64,000 nucleotides of DNA from Candidatus Heimdallarchaeum endolithica (GCA_021513715.1 CP084167.1:248001-312000); one strand, 5' to 3'; positions 1 to 9,032 are shown, counted from the first letter of the stretch. The notes: generated by a model from the sequence alone, not told the origin. Program-made: numbers and translations.

Positions 1-2
1 GA

Positions 3-122
3 CCAGGAATGAGACATATAGTCTTAGAAAAGGGCGGAATTCAGTCAGATAAGCGTATAACAAAGAAGGATTTGAAAGAAATAATAGAGTACTTCTTACA
101 AGTAAAAATAAATGATAAATAA
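3..122 (+). CDS. 3' end of an unidentified protein-coding gene (5' truncated by window edge)
   Basis: One frame is open from the window edge and ends at a TAA at 120-122, encoding about 39 C-terminal residues. It begins PGMRHIVLEKGG and ends in a lysine-rich amphipathic helix (KKDLKEIIEYFLQ). The other two forward frames contain stops within the first 55 bases. The composition fits a real archaeal protein tail, and the gene ends about 70 bases before the SerRS start on the same strand. I do not recognise the family and assign no function. Confidence 0.5.
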   Translation, partial: PGMRHIVLEKGGIQSDKRITKKDLKEIIEYFLQVKINDK

Positions 123-156
123 TCATCTTTTTACTTTTTTATCGATAGAAGAAATA

Positions 157-166
157 GTTTAAAATA
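157..166 (+). promoter_or_regulatory. Putative TATA box for the seryl-tRNA synthetase gene
   Basis: The stretch GTTTAAAATA lies about 30 bases upstream of the ATG at 194. That is the spacing expected of an archaeal TATA box serving a transcript with a very short leader. It is a motif match only; no transcript data are available. Confidence 0.4.
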
Positions 167-193
167 GACAACTGATTCTTTCTATCGAACGAA

Positions 194-1732
194 ATGAAAC
201 AAACTTTAGAACTATATTTTGTTACAAGCGGAGAATTACCTAAAGAGAGTATAGAAGATTTAAAACAGTTTATTTTGAAATATGAGCAAGATCTTAATTC
301 TAAGCGCCCTAAAGGAAAATTCAACATTGAACTTTCCGAGATAAAAGATAAGAAAATATTTCTGTTACTCAATTCAACAGAATCATATGCTCCACACACT
401 ATTGTTTTACGAATGAGAAAACAGTTAGCTCAAGAGATAGGTAAGAAATACAAAATTGGTCTAAGAGGATTTAAATTTACTAAATATCAAATAGAGAAAA
501 AACTTAAACTTGAACCAAAGAGAGAATTTACTTTGCCTTTAACCTCAAAACTGGATTTTTTCAAGAAAGAAGATGAACCTTGGGTAAGAATAGAAATAGA
601 CCCTGAAATTGAAGAGGATTTTGTTGAAAAAGGAGCAATAGAACGAATATTAAGAAGAATAAATGATAAAATATCAAAAGATTATCATGGAGCCAAAAAA
701 GAACACCATACTGTTGCTTGGTACTCTGGAGAAAAAAATTTGCTAACTTCTAAGAATCCTACAAAAATTCTCGAAAAAGAAGGATGGATTAAAAGAACAA
801 ATTATAGAAATCAATGGATTTTAACTCCCTCTATCACTGCAGTCGTTGAAGCGATAAAGAAAATAATGGTTGACCACATATATACTCCACTTAATTATCA
901 GAAAATGATGATACCTAAACTGGTTGACTGGTCTATATGGCTTCGCTCTGGACATGCAGAAGGTATGTTTCAAGGGGGTTTTGAACCTTACTTTGTTGTT
1001 CAACCAAAAAGCGCCAGCCCAGAATATTTTGAGGAAATAGCTGACTATATAACAATAACAAAAACAATTCCTGAAGATAAACTATACGAAAAAATTACGC
1101 CCCCAATTGGAGGATTATCATATGCTCAATGTCCACCTTTTTGGGCTTGGCTTCAAGGAAAAACAATTGCAAAAGATAGCTTACCAATCCTAGTTTATGA
1201 TTGGAGTGGACCAACATATAGATACGAATCTGGTTCTGCTTATGGTTTTGAAAGAGTAGACGAATTGCACAGAATTGAAACTCTGTTTATTGGCACTCCT
1301 AAGCAAGTAAAAGAAGTGGCAACTGAAACAAGAAAGAAATTGAGAGAAGTTTTTGATAAAATCTTTGATTTAGAAGTAAGAGAAGCAAAAGTGATGCCTT
1401 GGTGGTTAGAACAATCTGCAAAAGATGAAGATGAAGAAGAAGATATGCTTGTTGGTACTATCGATTTTGAAGCTTATATGCCTTATAGGGGTTCAAGAGA
1501 TGAAAGTGAATGGCTAGAAATCCAGAATATATCAATTATAGGAGACAAATATCCAAGAGGTTTTAGTGTAAAAACTGAAGGAGGAAAAGATCTTTGGTCA
1601 GGTTGTGGCGGAGGAAGCTTTGAGCGATTTATCACTGCCTTTGTTTCTCAAAAAGGAATAAAAATTGATGAATGGCCTGAACCCTTCCTTAAATATTTAG
1701 ATAATATCCCCGAACCTCCCAAATTCCTTTAA
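194..1732 (+). CDS. serS: Serine--tRNA ligase, type 2 (methanogen-type SerRS)
   Basis: This enzyme charges tRNA-Ser with serine in the cytoplasm. The 512-residue protein matches the rare zinc-dependent type-2 SerRS in length and layout, not the common bacterial/eukaryotic form. Residues 1 to about 165 form the extended N-terminal tRNA-binding region. The class II catalytic core follows, with YAQCPPFWAW (Cys313), ERVDELHRIE (Glu362) and DLWSGCGGGSFERF (Cys471). By analogy with Methanosarcina barkeri SerRS these three are the zinc ligands that bind the serine amino group. The acidic run DEDEEEDM near residue 411 is probably a surface loop. A TATA-like element precedes the ATG and a T-rich tract follows the stop. 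The threonine aldolase downstream is separately spaced and may share the transcript. The type-2 assignment is strong. Such enzymes are best known from methanogens, so finding one here is notable. Confidence 0.93.
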   Translation: MKQTLELYFVTSGELPKESIEDLKQFILKYEQDLNSKRPKGKFNIELSEIKDKKIFLLLNSTESYAPHTIVLRMRKQLAQEIGKKYKIGLRGFKFTKYQIEKKLKLEPKREFTLPLTSKLDFFKKEDEPWVRIEIDPEIEEDFVEKGAIERILRRINDKISKDYHGAKKEHHTVAWYSGEKNLLTSKNPTKILEKEGWIKRTNYRNQWILTPSITAVVEAIKKIMVDHIYTPLNYQKMMIPKLVDWSIWLRSGHAEGMFQGGFEPYFVVQPKSASPEYFEEIADYITITKTIPEDKLYEKITPPIGGLSYAQCPPFWAWLQGKTIAKDSLPILVYDWSGPTYRYESGSAYGFERVDELHRIETLFIGTPKQVKEVATETRKKLREVFDKIFDLEVREAKVMPWWLEQSAKDEDEEEDMLVGTIDFEAYMPYRGSRDESEWLEIQNISIIGDKYPRGFSVKTEGGKDLWSGCGGGSFERFITAFVSQKGIKIDEWPEPFLKYLDNIPEPPKFL

Positions 1733-1738
1733 CATTCA

Positions 1739-1753
1739 TTTTTTTCTTTTTTT
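1739..1753 (+). terminator. Putative poly-T transcription terminator after serS
   Basis: A thymine-rich run interrupted by a single C follows the serS stop codon within a few bases. Archaeal RNA polymerase terminates at such non-template T tracts without needing a hairpin. The call is based on composition only. Confidence 0.35.
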
Positions 1754-1794
1754 ATCAAAAATAATTTATATTGCTTGTTCAAATAATATTTGAA

Positions 1795-2823
1795 ATGAAA
1801 AAAGTAATTGATTTGCGTTCTGACACCTTAACTTTACCGCCTAAAGAGATGTTAGAAACAATTTTAACAGCTAAATTAGGCGATGATGTTTGGAGAGAAG
1901 ATCCTACTGTTCAAGAATTGGAAGCTTTAGCAGCTAAAAAATTAGGTAAACAAGCAGGGTTATTGGTTACTAGTGGAACCCAAGGAAATTTAGTTTCAGA
2001 GATGACTCATTTAAACAAAGGAGAAGGAATAATTTTAGAGGAAGAAAGCCACATCTACTTGTACGAAGCTGGTGGTATAGCATCAATAGTCGGAGCTTTA
2101 CCTTATTTGATCAAAGGAGAAAACGGTTTAATGGATGTTAAAGACATTGAAGCGATTCTTTCTAGACCGTATAATGTTCATTTTGCTGACCCTAAATTAG
2201 TTTGCATTGAAAATACTCACAATAGAGGGGGAGGAAGAGTTATTCCTAAATCAAACATGGACGAAATAGCAAAAATGGCTCATGAATATGATGTTCCTGT
2301 ACATATTGATGGAGCTAGATTATTTAATGCTTCTGTGGCATTAAATATTTCTCCTGCAAAACTAGTAGAACATGCAGATTCAATTCAGATTTGTCTAAGT
2401 AAAGGACTTGCATGCCCAATTGGTTCAATAATTGTAGGAACAGAAGAGTTCATAGAAAAAGCTAGAAAAAATAGAAAAAGGGTAGGTGGAGGAATGAGAC
2501 AAGCAGGGGTTATTGCTGCTCCAGGAATATATGCTCTTACTCATATGATAGATAGATTAAAAGAGGATCATAAACATGCTAAGATGATAGAAAAAGTTCT
2601 TAAAGAAAAGGAGGATATAATTGTCAAACCTGTGGATACAAATATCGTAATTATTGACCTCTCAAAGTCAGAATGGAGTGCAGAAACTTTAAGTAAAGAA
2701 CTAGAAAAACAAGGAATTTTGGTTACACAAATGGGAACCAAATTAATTCGTTTTGTAACTCACTTTAATATAAATAGAGAAGATATTGAAAATGTTATAA
2801 AAACTATCTCAGAGGTTTTTTAA
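1795..2823 (+). CDS. ltaE: Low-specificity L-threonine aldolase, PLP-dependent
   Basis: This is a fold type I PLP enzyme that splits L-threonine or L-allo-threonine into glycine and acetaldehyde. The 342-residue protein shows the N-terminal VIDLRSDTLT and GDDVWREDPTVQ blocks, the GTQGN cofactor-phosphate region, the aspartate of HIDGARLFNA that contacts the PLP ring nitrogen, and the Schiff-base lysine in CLSKGLACPIGS (Lys203). A longer reading starts at a TTG at 1771. I prefer the ATG at 1795 because homologues begin right at the MKKVIDLRSDT block and the extra eight residues look non-coding. It lies 62 bases downstream of serS on the same strand. A role in glycine supply or threonine catabolism is inferred from the family. 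Confidence 0.92.
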   Translation: MKKVIDLRSDTLTLPPKEMLETILTAKLGDDVWREDPTVQELEALAAKKLGKQAGLLVTSGTQGNLVSEMTHLNKGEGIILEEESHIYLYEAGGIASIVGALPYLIKGENGLMDVKDIEAILSRPYNVHFADPKLVCIENTHNRGGGRVIPKSNMDEIAKMAHEYDVPVHIDGARLFNASVALNISPAKLVEHADSIQICLSKGLACPIGSIIVGTEEFIEKARKNRKRVGGGMRQAGVIAAPGIYALTHMIDRLKEDHKHAKMIEKVLKEKEDIIVKPVDTNIVIIDLSKSEWSAETLSKELEKQGILVTQMGTKLIRFVTHFNINREDIENVIKTISEVF

Positions 2824-2869
2824 CTATAAAAGCAACATTTTTTATTTTTCATTATGCATTAACAAAGTC

Positions 2870-2878
2870 TTTTTATAG
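2870..2878 (+). promoter_or_regulatory. Putative TATA box for the Pro/Gly-rich protein gene
   Basis: TTTTTATAG sits about 30 bases before the ATG at 2907. This suggests a nearly leaderless transcript separate from the aldolase gene, whose stop codon is about 50 bases upstream. Confidence 0.4.
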
Positions 2879-2906
2879 TTTTCAGTCTAGTATATTTTGA
2901 TATTTG

Positions 2907-3845
2907 ATGTCAATTGATGAGTACCTAGACAGTTTATTATCTGAAGGATCTTCCCCTACAAAAACTGCAATCGCAAAATTAACTAGACTACTTGAAAATT
3001 TTGGAAGTATTATGATTAAATCTACAGAAAGAATTGAAGATGCTATTAATGAATTAGATGCAAGAATAACAGCTTTAGAAAATAAATTAGGAGGAGCACC
3101 AGGAGGAGGAATGAGGATGCCTAGTGCTCCAAGTATAGGAGGAGGTACACCAAGTCCTTCAATACCTTCTGCACCTAACTTGAGTTCTGGACCAACTTCA
3201 GGACCAAATTTAGGAGGGGGAGGTACCCCAGCTCCCAATCTAAGTGGAGCTCCTGCACCAGCACCAAATCTAGGAGCAGGACCAGGTTCGCCTGGATTTG
3301 CAAGTGAAATAGCTAATGCTGCAAAATCTTTACAAAAAGCTCCTGTACAACAATCACCAGCCCCCGGCGGACCAGGACCTATGGGAGGTGGAGGAGTAGG
3401 ACCATTAGGTGGACCAACAGCATCAGCGATTTTGGAAGCTAAAGCAAAATTACAAAAAGCTCCTGTACAACAATCATCAACCCCCGGCGGACCAGGACCT
3501 ATGGGAGGTGGAGGAGTAGGACCATTAGGTGGACCATCAGCATCAGCGATTTTGGAAGCTAAAGCAAAGTTAAAGAAAGTTGATCCTGATGCTCATAAGA
3601 AGGAGAGAGAAGAAGCAGCACAAGTATCAAGACCTCTTTCTCCACAACAAGCATTACTCTCTGAGGTTAAAGCAGCTCAACAAAAGAGATCTCAACGAAT
3701 GGAAGAATCAGAAGAAGCTAGTGTAGTATCAGAACCTACTCCAGCTACTCCAAAGAAATCAACAAAACAAATGAAAGAATCGCTTCAAAATGAATTAAGA
3801 GCAGCTTTCAGTAGTTTATTAAATGATGATGAAGAAGAAAAATGA
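2907..3845 (+). CDS. Coiled-coil, Pro/Gly-rich protein with tandem repeats and short WH2-like motifs
   Basis: Function unknown. In this 312-residue protein, residues 1 to about 65 form an amphipathic, probably coiled-coil segment (MSIDEYLDSLL through ALENKLGG). A long Gly/Pro/Ser-rich, probably disordered region follows (residues 66-140). Then come two nearly identical 40-residue repeats, each with a Gly/Pro stretch followed by a short helix ASAILEAKAKL. The C-terminal part is charged and contains two more short helices (QQALLSEVKAAQ and LQNELRAAFSSLL) before an acidic DDEEEK end. The arrangement of a Pro/Gly-rich linker followed by a helix ending LKKV resembles eukaryotic WASP/WIP-type actin regulators. 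However, the helix-to-LKKV spacing is about three residues shorter than canonical WH2, so this is a hypothesis. I chose the ATG at 2907 over the adjacent in-frame TTG at 2904 because of the TATA spacing. Confidence 0.75.
   Translation: MSIDEYLDSLLSEGSSPTKTAIAKLTRLLENFGSIMIKSTERIEDAINELDARITALENKLGGAPGGGMRMPSAPSIGGGTPSPSIPSAPNLSSGPTSGPNLGGGGTPAPNLSGAPAPAPNLGAGPGSPGFASEIANAAKSLQKAPVQQSPAPGGPGPMGGGGVGPLGGPTASAILEAKAKLQKAPVQQSSTPGGPGPMGGGGVGPLGGPSASAILEAKAKLKKVDPDAHKKEREEAAQVSRPLSPQQALLSEVKAAQQKRSQRMEESEEASVVSEPTPATPKKSTKQMKESLQNELRAAFSSLLNDDEEEK
3330..3569 (+). repeat. Two tandem 120-bp in-frame repeats in the Pro/Gly-rich gene
   Basis: The unit starting TTACAAAAAGCTCC at 3330 recurs at 3450 with only a few base differences and encodes a 40-residue module (KAPVQQS through AKL). 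The near-identity at DNA level points to recent duplication or gene conversion. The third occurrence of the helix diverges after position 3569 (LKKVDPDAH). Confidence 0.85.
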
Positions 3846-3934
3846 ACAAATTCTTATTCTTCAGTCCCTTTTATTAAAAATATGAGCCCATCTTGTCTTT
3901 GATTATAATTAATTTATTATTTATGTGGTAGAAA

Positions 3935-6022
3935 ATGTATATTCAAAAAACTAAAAATATAATTGAATTTTTGTTAAATGGTGGAAAAGACCTAAAAATA
4001 GAAGAAGAGTTACTAGAACAAGTTCAGCAGTTTAGTAAAACAATTGAAACTGGAGAAATCGAGGAAATTCCCAAAAGTATAAGTAATATCTTCAATCTTT
4101 CATGGAACTCATCAATAGATATTGAACATAAGGAACAATTCTTGTCTTTACTATTTATATTGTATGCAAAAGATTTAATTGATATTAAAATTCTAAAAGA
4201 AAATTTTCAACATTTTCAGCTCACAAATGATTTAAAACATGAATATGTAATTATGTCTTTCTTAATTTATTCAATCAAGAATAACAAGAGTAAAGAAATA
4301 GACTATATTCAATATCTAAACTTTTGTAGAGAAATTGGCATAAGACCTAGATATTTCTCAGAATTTAAAACAATTCTAGAAAAACTTGAACTACCTTTTT
4401 CTATTAGTCAAAAAGATCAAAATTTGGCAGAAAAATTAGAAAAAGTGGTTAAATTTTTACAGGAGAAATCCAACTATTTAGAAGAGTTTATACCCAATTT
4501 TCAGACAGAAGTGCTTGAATATCTAGATTTCTTTATAGATTACAAATTATTATCTGAACTAGATTTAAAATACTGTGATTTTGTTGTTTCTAAACTTTCT
4601 TTAGATAAAAAAGTAACTATTCCTGAAGTGCAAAAAAAGATTGAAAATCTTCTTAATAAGAGCAAATATCCTATAGTCCCCATTACTTACAAGCCATTTT
4701 TTGAAAAGATAAGAGAAAAAATTGAACCTAGAACAGTGAAATTAGAAGAACTGGCAAATACTCCTCCTAAATTAGTTAAGGAGTTTGCTTCAAAAAAAGC
4801 TTATTCTTGTCATAAACTAGCTCAAAAAGTAAGAATTACTTTTTTGGGTGGTGGAGGAATAGGAAATATGGCTATCCTTATTCAACATAATAACGATGCT
4901 ATTTTGCTAGACTATGGAATGAGTGTTAGTAACTATTCTATTCCTCGATGGCATCCAACTTTAAGAACAGTAAAAGCAATACTTGTAACTCATGCTCATT
5001 TAGACCACATTGGTGCTCTACCTTACCTAATGAATACTGATGAAGAAAAAAGATGGTATGGAAGTGTAAATACAAAGATTATAGGAGAAAAGTTACTTTT
5101 CAACACTTCTGCAATGCTAAAAGGAATACCTGACGAAAAACTATTCTCACCTTATTTGAAAGCAATAAAAAGTGAATCAACACTTATTGATTTCTTTAAC
5201 AGGTTTAACCCATTAAAACCTAAAAAACCTATAGAAATTTCTCCAGAGTTTCTAATTACACCTATTTCTTCTTCACATGTTTTTGGAAGTTATGGCTACT
5301 TGATTGAAATTTTTGGAAAAAGAATTTTGTTTACTGGAGATTTTAAATTAGAAAAAAGCAATCTCTTTAGTGGAGCCAAACTTCCTACAGATGCAGATGT
5401 AACTATTTTTGATGGAACCTATTATAATCGAAAGCTATCGAAGGTTGATAATGAAACAACTGTTTTAAATGCAGTTAAACAAAACAGTAAGGTCATTATT
5501 CCTGCTTTTTCTGTTGGTAGAGCACAAGAAATGTATTCCTTACTGGAAAAACTTCGTCTAACTAAAGAGCATAATATAAAAATTGTTGGATTAGCTAGCG
5601 AAATAACTAAATTAATGGGTATCCCAGGAGATCATACATTGTTAAAAAGCATGAATGCTGACGAATTTGAAGATGGTGATATTGTAATAGCAGGAAATGG
5701 TATGCTTCAAGGAGGAACTTCCAGACTACTATTGGAAGAAACAAGAAATGATGACAATGTTGGAGTAATTATTTGTGGTTATCAAGCACCAGAAACTTTA
5801 GGTTATTCACTAAAAACAAATCATCCTGTCGCTTTGAATCAATATTCTCAACAAATTTATAACCTCCAAATAAGTGGACATACCACACCCAAAAATTTGG
5901 ATGTGTTTATTTCAGAACTTAGTGGAAAAAAAATAATGGTTCATACTCCAGAAAATATTATAGTTAAACACAAAGATATAGTTGTCCCTAAATTTAGTGA
6001 AACTTTGGCATTAAACGTTTAA
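3935..6022 (+). CDS. Metallo-beta-lactamase/beta-CASP family nuclease-like protein with a long helical N-terminal domain
   Basis: The C-terminal 400 residues match the beta-CASP RNA-processing nucleases (RNase J/CPSF73/Int11-like). Visible features are the strand LGGGGIGNMAILI, motif 2 HAHLDH at about residues 353-358, a later FTGDF motif near residue 467, the beta-CASP signature PAFSVGRAQEMY, and late histidines in SGHTTP and MVHTPE. The first ~290 residues are lysine/leucine-rich and helical. They do not resemble the KH domains of archaeal aCPSF1 and I do not recognise them. Two-metal hydrolysis of RNA is likely from family knowledge, but the substrate is unknown. The gene stands alone on the plus strand behind a short AT-rich spacer. 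The ATG at 3935 is the first start in frame after that spacer. Confidence 0.85.
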   Translation: MYIQKTKNIIEFLLNGGKDLKIEEELLEQVQQFSKTIETGEIEEIPKSISNIFNLSWNSSIDIEHKEQFLSLLFILYAKDLIDIKILKENFQHFQLTNDLKHEYVIMSFLIYSIKNNKSKEIDYIQYLNFCREIGIRPRYFSEFKTILEKLELPFSISQKDQNLAEKLEKVVKFLQEKSNYLEEFIPNFQTEVLEYLDFFIDYKLLSELDLKYCDFVVSKLSLDKKVTIPEVQKKIENLLNKSKYPIVPITYKPFFEKIREKIEPRTVKLEELANTPPKLVKEFASKKAYSCHKLAQKVRITFLGGGGIGNMAILIQHNNDAILLDYGMSVSNYSIPRWHPTLRTVKAILVTHAHLDHIGALPYLMNTDEEKRWYGSVNTKIIGEKLLFNTSAMLKGIPDEKLFSPYLKAIKSESTLIDFFNRFNPLKPKKPIEISPEFLITPISSSHVFGSYGYLIEIFGKRILFTGDFKLEKSNLFSGAKLPTDADVTIFDGTYYNRKLSKVDNETTVLNAVKQNSKVIIPAFSVGRAQEMYSLLEKLRLTKEHNIKIVGLASEITKLMGIPGDHTLLKSMNADEFEDGDIVIAGNGMLQGGTSRLLLEETRNDDNVGVIICGYQAPETLGYSLKTNHPVALNQYSQQIYNLQISGHTTPKNLDVFISELSGKKIMVHTPENIIVKHKDIVVPKFSETLALNV

Positions 6023-6233
6023 AAGTTACATTTTCTTTATAAACTTTTTAGCAAATAACAGTATTTTTTTATTTGAAGTTATATTTTTAAAAATATATTT
6101 AATTATTTCTAAAGATTTTTATGATAAATTATTTAAATAATAAAAGGTAAACGAATATAAGAGGTTCACTTATTGCTTTTAGTTTGACTTCTGTTTGTTT
6201 AATTCCACAGATTGTTGTTTATGGGTGAATTTA

Positions 6234-7598
6234 ATGGAGTTTCGAAAGAGGTATAAAGCATATTTAAGAAAAGATATTGAAAAAATAGCAGAAGAGAGGA
6301 ATTTTCCTCAAGAAGTTATAGAAGAGATTAAACTTCTATCTCTTGTTTTTCCTTTTAAAACAAACAATTATGTTATGGACGAATTAATTGATTGGGAATA
6401 TTATAAATCAGACCCTACTTTTCTAATAAATTTTCCTCAGAAAGAGATGCTTCCTCCAAATGTCTATAATAGATTAAAAGATATTTATTTAAAAGGAAAC
6501 AAGGAAGAGCTTTTTCGCTATATTCACCAGATACACTTCGAACTTAATCCTCATCCAGCAGGACAACTTCAATATAATATTCCCCAATTCCAAGGAGAAA
6601 TAATAGAAGGAATTCAACATAAATATAGAGAAACAGCATTAGTCTTTCCTATTCAAGGTCAAACATGTCACGCATACTGTACTTTTTGTTTCAGATGGCC
6701 CCAATTTATTAAAGAAAAAGAGTGGAAGATGTGTTTACGAAATCCAGATAAGCTTGTAGATTATTTACAAATGCATCAAGAGGTTCAAGATCTCCTCATC
6801 ACTGGTGGAGACCCTATGATTATGCAAGCCAATGTTCTAAGGAGATATATTGACCCCATCATTGAAGCTGATATAAAACATCTTAAACGAATAAGAATAG
6901 GTTCAAAGACGCTAAGTTACTGGCCTTATAGATATTTAAGCGACAAAGACCATGAAGATATTTTAGATCTTTTTTCTGAAATTGTTGAAAACAAAAAACA
7001 TTTAGCTTTTATGGCTCATTTTAATCACCCTAATGAGTTAAAGACAGAAGCTGTAAAGGAAGCAATAAAAAGAATTTTGAAGACTGGAGCTGTGATAAGA
7101 ACGCAATCACCAATTTTGAAACACATAAATGACTCTCCTGAAGTATGGTCAGAAATGTGGATCAAACAAGTAAACCTAGGAATGATCCCTTACTATATGT
7201 TTATTGCCAGAGATACAGGGGCAAGACATTTTTTTGAGCTTCCTTTATTTGATGCATGGAAAATTTATATAAAAGCTTACAGTTCAGTTTCAGGTCTTTC
7301 AAGGACAGTAAGAGGACCAGTTATGAGTTCTTTATATGGAAAAATCCATGTCCTAGGAGTAAATAAACTAAACAATAATGAAGACGTATTTGTTTTAAGA
7401 TTCATTCAAGCTCGTAACCCTAATTGGGTAGGAAAACCTTTCTTTGCCAAGTTCAATAAACAAGCAACTTGGATAGATCAGCTTGAACCCTTATTCGGAG
7501 ACAAATTCTTCTTTGAAAAAGAAAAATACTTACATGCATTTGAAGAAGATTTAGAGGCTGCAATAGTTAAAGATACAGTTACAGAAGATGAAACATAA
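6234..7598 (+). CDS. KamA-family radical SAM protein (lysine 2,3-aminomutase-like)
   Basis: The radical SAM signature CHAYCTFC (Cys145, Cys149, Cys152) would bind a 4Fe-4S cluster and S-adenosylmethionine. It is followed by LLITGGDPMIM, the glycine-rich SAM-contacting motif typical of the KamA family. A C-terminal GPVMSSLYGKIHVLGV contains the lysine expected to hold PLP in lysine 2,3-aminomutase relatives. The length of 454 residues is close to KamA, but the N-terminal ~130 residues and the FRWPQF after the cluster motif differ from the usual CTRRR. The substrate may therefore not be lysine. A TTG at 6195 would extend the protein by 13 poorly conserved residues; I chose the ATG at 6234. The gene is convergent with the UDP-sugar dehydrogenase, with only 14 bases between them. 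Confidence 0.85.
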   Translation: MEFRKRYKAYLRKDIEKIAEERNFPQEVIEEIKLLSLVFPFKTNNYVMDELIDWEYYKSDPTFLINFPQKEMLPPNVYNRLKDIYLKGNKEELFRYIHQIHFELNPHPAGQLQYNIPQFQGEIIEGIQHKYRETALVFPIQGQTCHAYCTFCFRWPQFIKEKEWKMCLRNPDKLVDYLQMHQEVQDLLITGGDPMIMQANVLRRYIDPIIEADIKHLKRIRIGSKTLSYWPYRYLSDKDHEDILDLFSEIVENKKHLAFMAHFNHPNELKTEAVKEAIKRILKTGAVIRTQSPILKHINDSPEVWSEMWIKQVNLGMIPYYMFIARDTGARHFFELPLFDAWKIYIKAYSSVSGLSRTVRGPVMSSLYGKIHVLGVNKLNNNEDVFVLRFIQARNPNWVGKPFFAKFNKQATWIDQLEPLFGDKFFFEKEKYLHAFEEDLEAAIVKDTVTEDET

Positions 7599-7612
7599 TG
7601 AAAAAAAGAAGA

Positions 7613-8938
7613 TTATTTTCCCAGACCAATTGCTAGGATTTTTACTCCTTTTTCTCTAAATTCCTTATAGTCAAATGCTCTTCTTCCATCGATAACTACA
7701 GGATTTTTCATTTTTTGAATAAAGAACTCAGCAGATAAATCTCTGAACTCTTTCCATTCTGTGATTAAAATTACTGCATCAGTTTCTTTAACAGCATCTT
7801 CCATGTTCTCACAATAAATTAATTTCTCATGTGCAATCTCTTTTTTCGCGTTTTCTAAAGCTACAGGGTCTGTTGCTTTTATAGTTACCCCTTCTTCTAG
7901 TAATTTATTTATTAGAATTAAAGAGGGTGCTTCTCTCATATCATCTGTATCTGGTTTAAAAGCTAAACCCAAAAGGCCAATCGTCTTACCCTTTATATCT
8001 TCATTTTCTAAACCTTTTTTGAGTAATTCAATAAGTCTAAGGGGTTGTTTTTTATTTACTGCTAGAGTTGCTTCTAATAACTTTGATGGTTGATCTAATT
8101 CTTTAGACCTAACATATAAAGCACTGACATCTTTTGGGAAACAACTTCCTCCGAACCCTGCTCCTGCACGTAAGAATTTATCTGATATTCTATGGTCCAT
8201 TCCAACTCCTTTAGCCACATCTTTAATATCAATACCAAATTTTTCTGCTAAATTAGCCATTTCGTTAATAAAAGATATTTTCATTGCTAAAAATGAGTTT
8301 GAAGCATATTTTATCATTTCTGCAGCTGTATTATCAGTAAACAAAATAGGAGCATCAAATTCATTATAACATTTAGCAATAACGTTTTGTGTTTCTCTAT
8401 TTGACCCACCAATAACGACCCTGTCTGGATATAGAAAATCATTTATTGCAACTCCTTCTCTCAAAAATTCAGGATTCATTCCTAGACCAAAGTCAACATT
8501 AAGTTTCTTTCCACTTTCTTTTTCAATAATTGTTTTTCCTATTTCATCTGTCGTTCCAGGAACACAAGTACTTTTAATCACAATTACCTTGAATTCGTTA
8601 GCTTCTTTTAATTCTCGAGCTATGCCTTTTGCTGCTTCTTTTACATAAGTATAATCCATAGAACCATCAGGAAGAGAAGGTGTACCGACACATATGTAAA
8701 TTATCTCAGATTTTGCTACAGCTTCAGATATATTTAGAGTGGCTTTTAGGTTTCCTTTTTCTACAACTTCTTTTAGCATTCTAGCCAAATCTTTTTCATA
8801 AATAGGTGGTATCCCTTTATTGATTTTTTCCACTTTCTCTGGAATAACATCAACACAAGTGACTTTATGTCCCTTTAATGCAAAACAAGTTCCAGTTACT
8901 AGTCCTACATAACCTGTTCCTATTACCGCGATATTCAT
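7613..8938 (-). CDS. ugd: UDP-glucose/GDP-mannose 6-dehydrogenase family protein
   Basis: This NAD-dependent enzyme oxidises a nucleotide sugar twice to the uronic acid, typically UDP-glucose to UDP-glucuronate for surface glycan synthesis. The 441-residue protein begins MNIAVIGTGYVGL (the Rossmann dinucleotide-binding site). It has the central helix AEMIKYASNSFLAMKISF with its conserved lysine, the catalytic cysteine in GFGGSCFPKD (Cys266), and the C-terminal UDP-binding domain with GLAFKPDTDDMREAPS. All catalytic features are present, but the exact sugar cannot be fixed from sequence. The gene is divergent from the HD phosphohydrolase, and an AT-rich promoter region with TATA-like stretches separates them. 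Confidence 0.93.
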   Translation of the reverse strand: MNIAVIGTGYVGLVTGTCFALKGHKVTCVDVIPEKVEKINKGIPPIYEKDLARMLKEVVEKGNLKATLNISEAVAKSEIIYICVGTPSLPDGSMDYTYVKEAAKGIARELKEANEFKVIVIKSTCVPGTTDEIGKTIIEKESGKKLNVDFGLGMNPEFLREGVAINDFLYPDRVVIGGSNRETQNVIAKCYNEFDAPILFTDNTAAEMIKYASNSFLAMKISFINEMANLAEKFGIDIKDVAKGVGMDHRISDKFLRAGAGFGGSCFPKDVSALYVRSKELDQPSKLLEATLAVNKKQPLRLIELLKKGLENEDIKGKTIGLLGLAFKPDTDDMREAPSLILINKLLEEGVTIKATDPVALENAKKEIAHEKLIYCENMEDAVKETDAVILITEWKEFRDLSAEFFIQKMKNPVVIDGRRAFDYKEFREKGVKILAIGLGK

Positions 8939-9032
8939 CTTAAAGAGAGCATTGTTTAAAGATATATTAAATTTTTCAATTGAAATTAGTAAAAAAACAA
9001 ATGTTTTTTAGTGCTCTTTAAATTGTGATATA

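Noticed and set aside
2882..3238. Minus-strand ORF of 118 residues rich in proline and glycine
   Set aside because: It is the antisense shadow of the GGA/CCA-rich Pro/Gly gene on the plus strand, whose coiled coil, repeats and TATA spacing support that strand.
3540..3600. Canonical WH2 actin-binding domain
   Set aside because: The helix-to-LKKV spacing is about three residues shorter than in WASP/WAVE WH2 motifs, so I report only a WH2-like resemblance.
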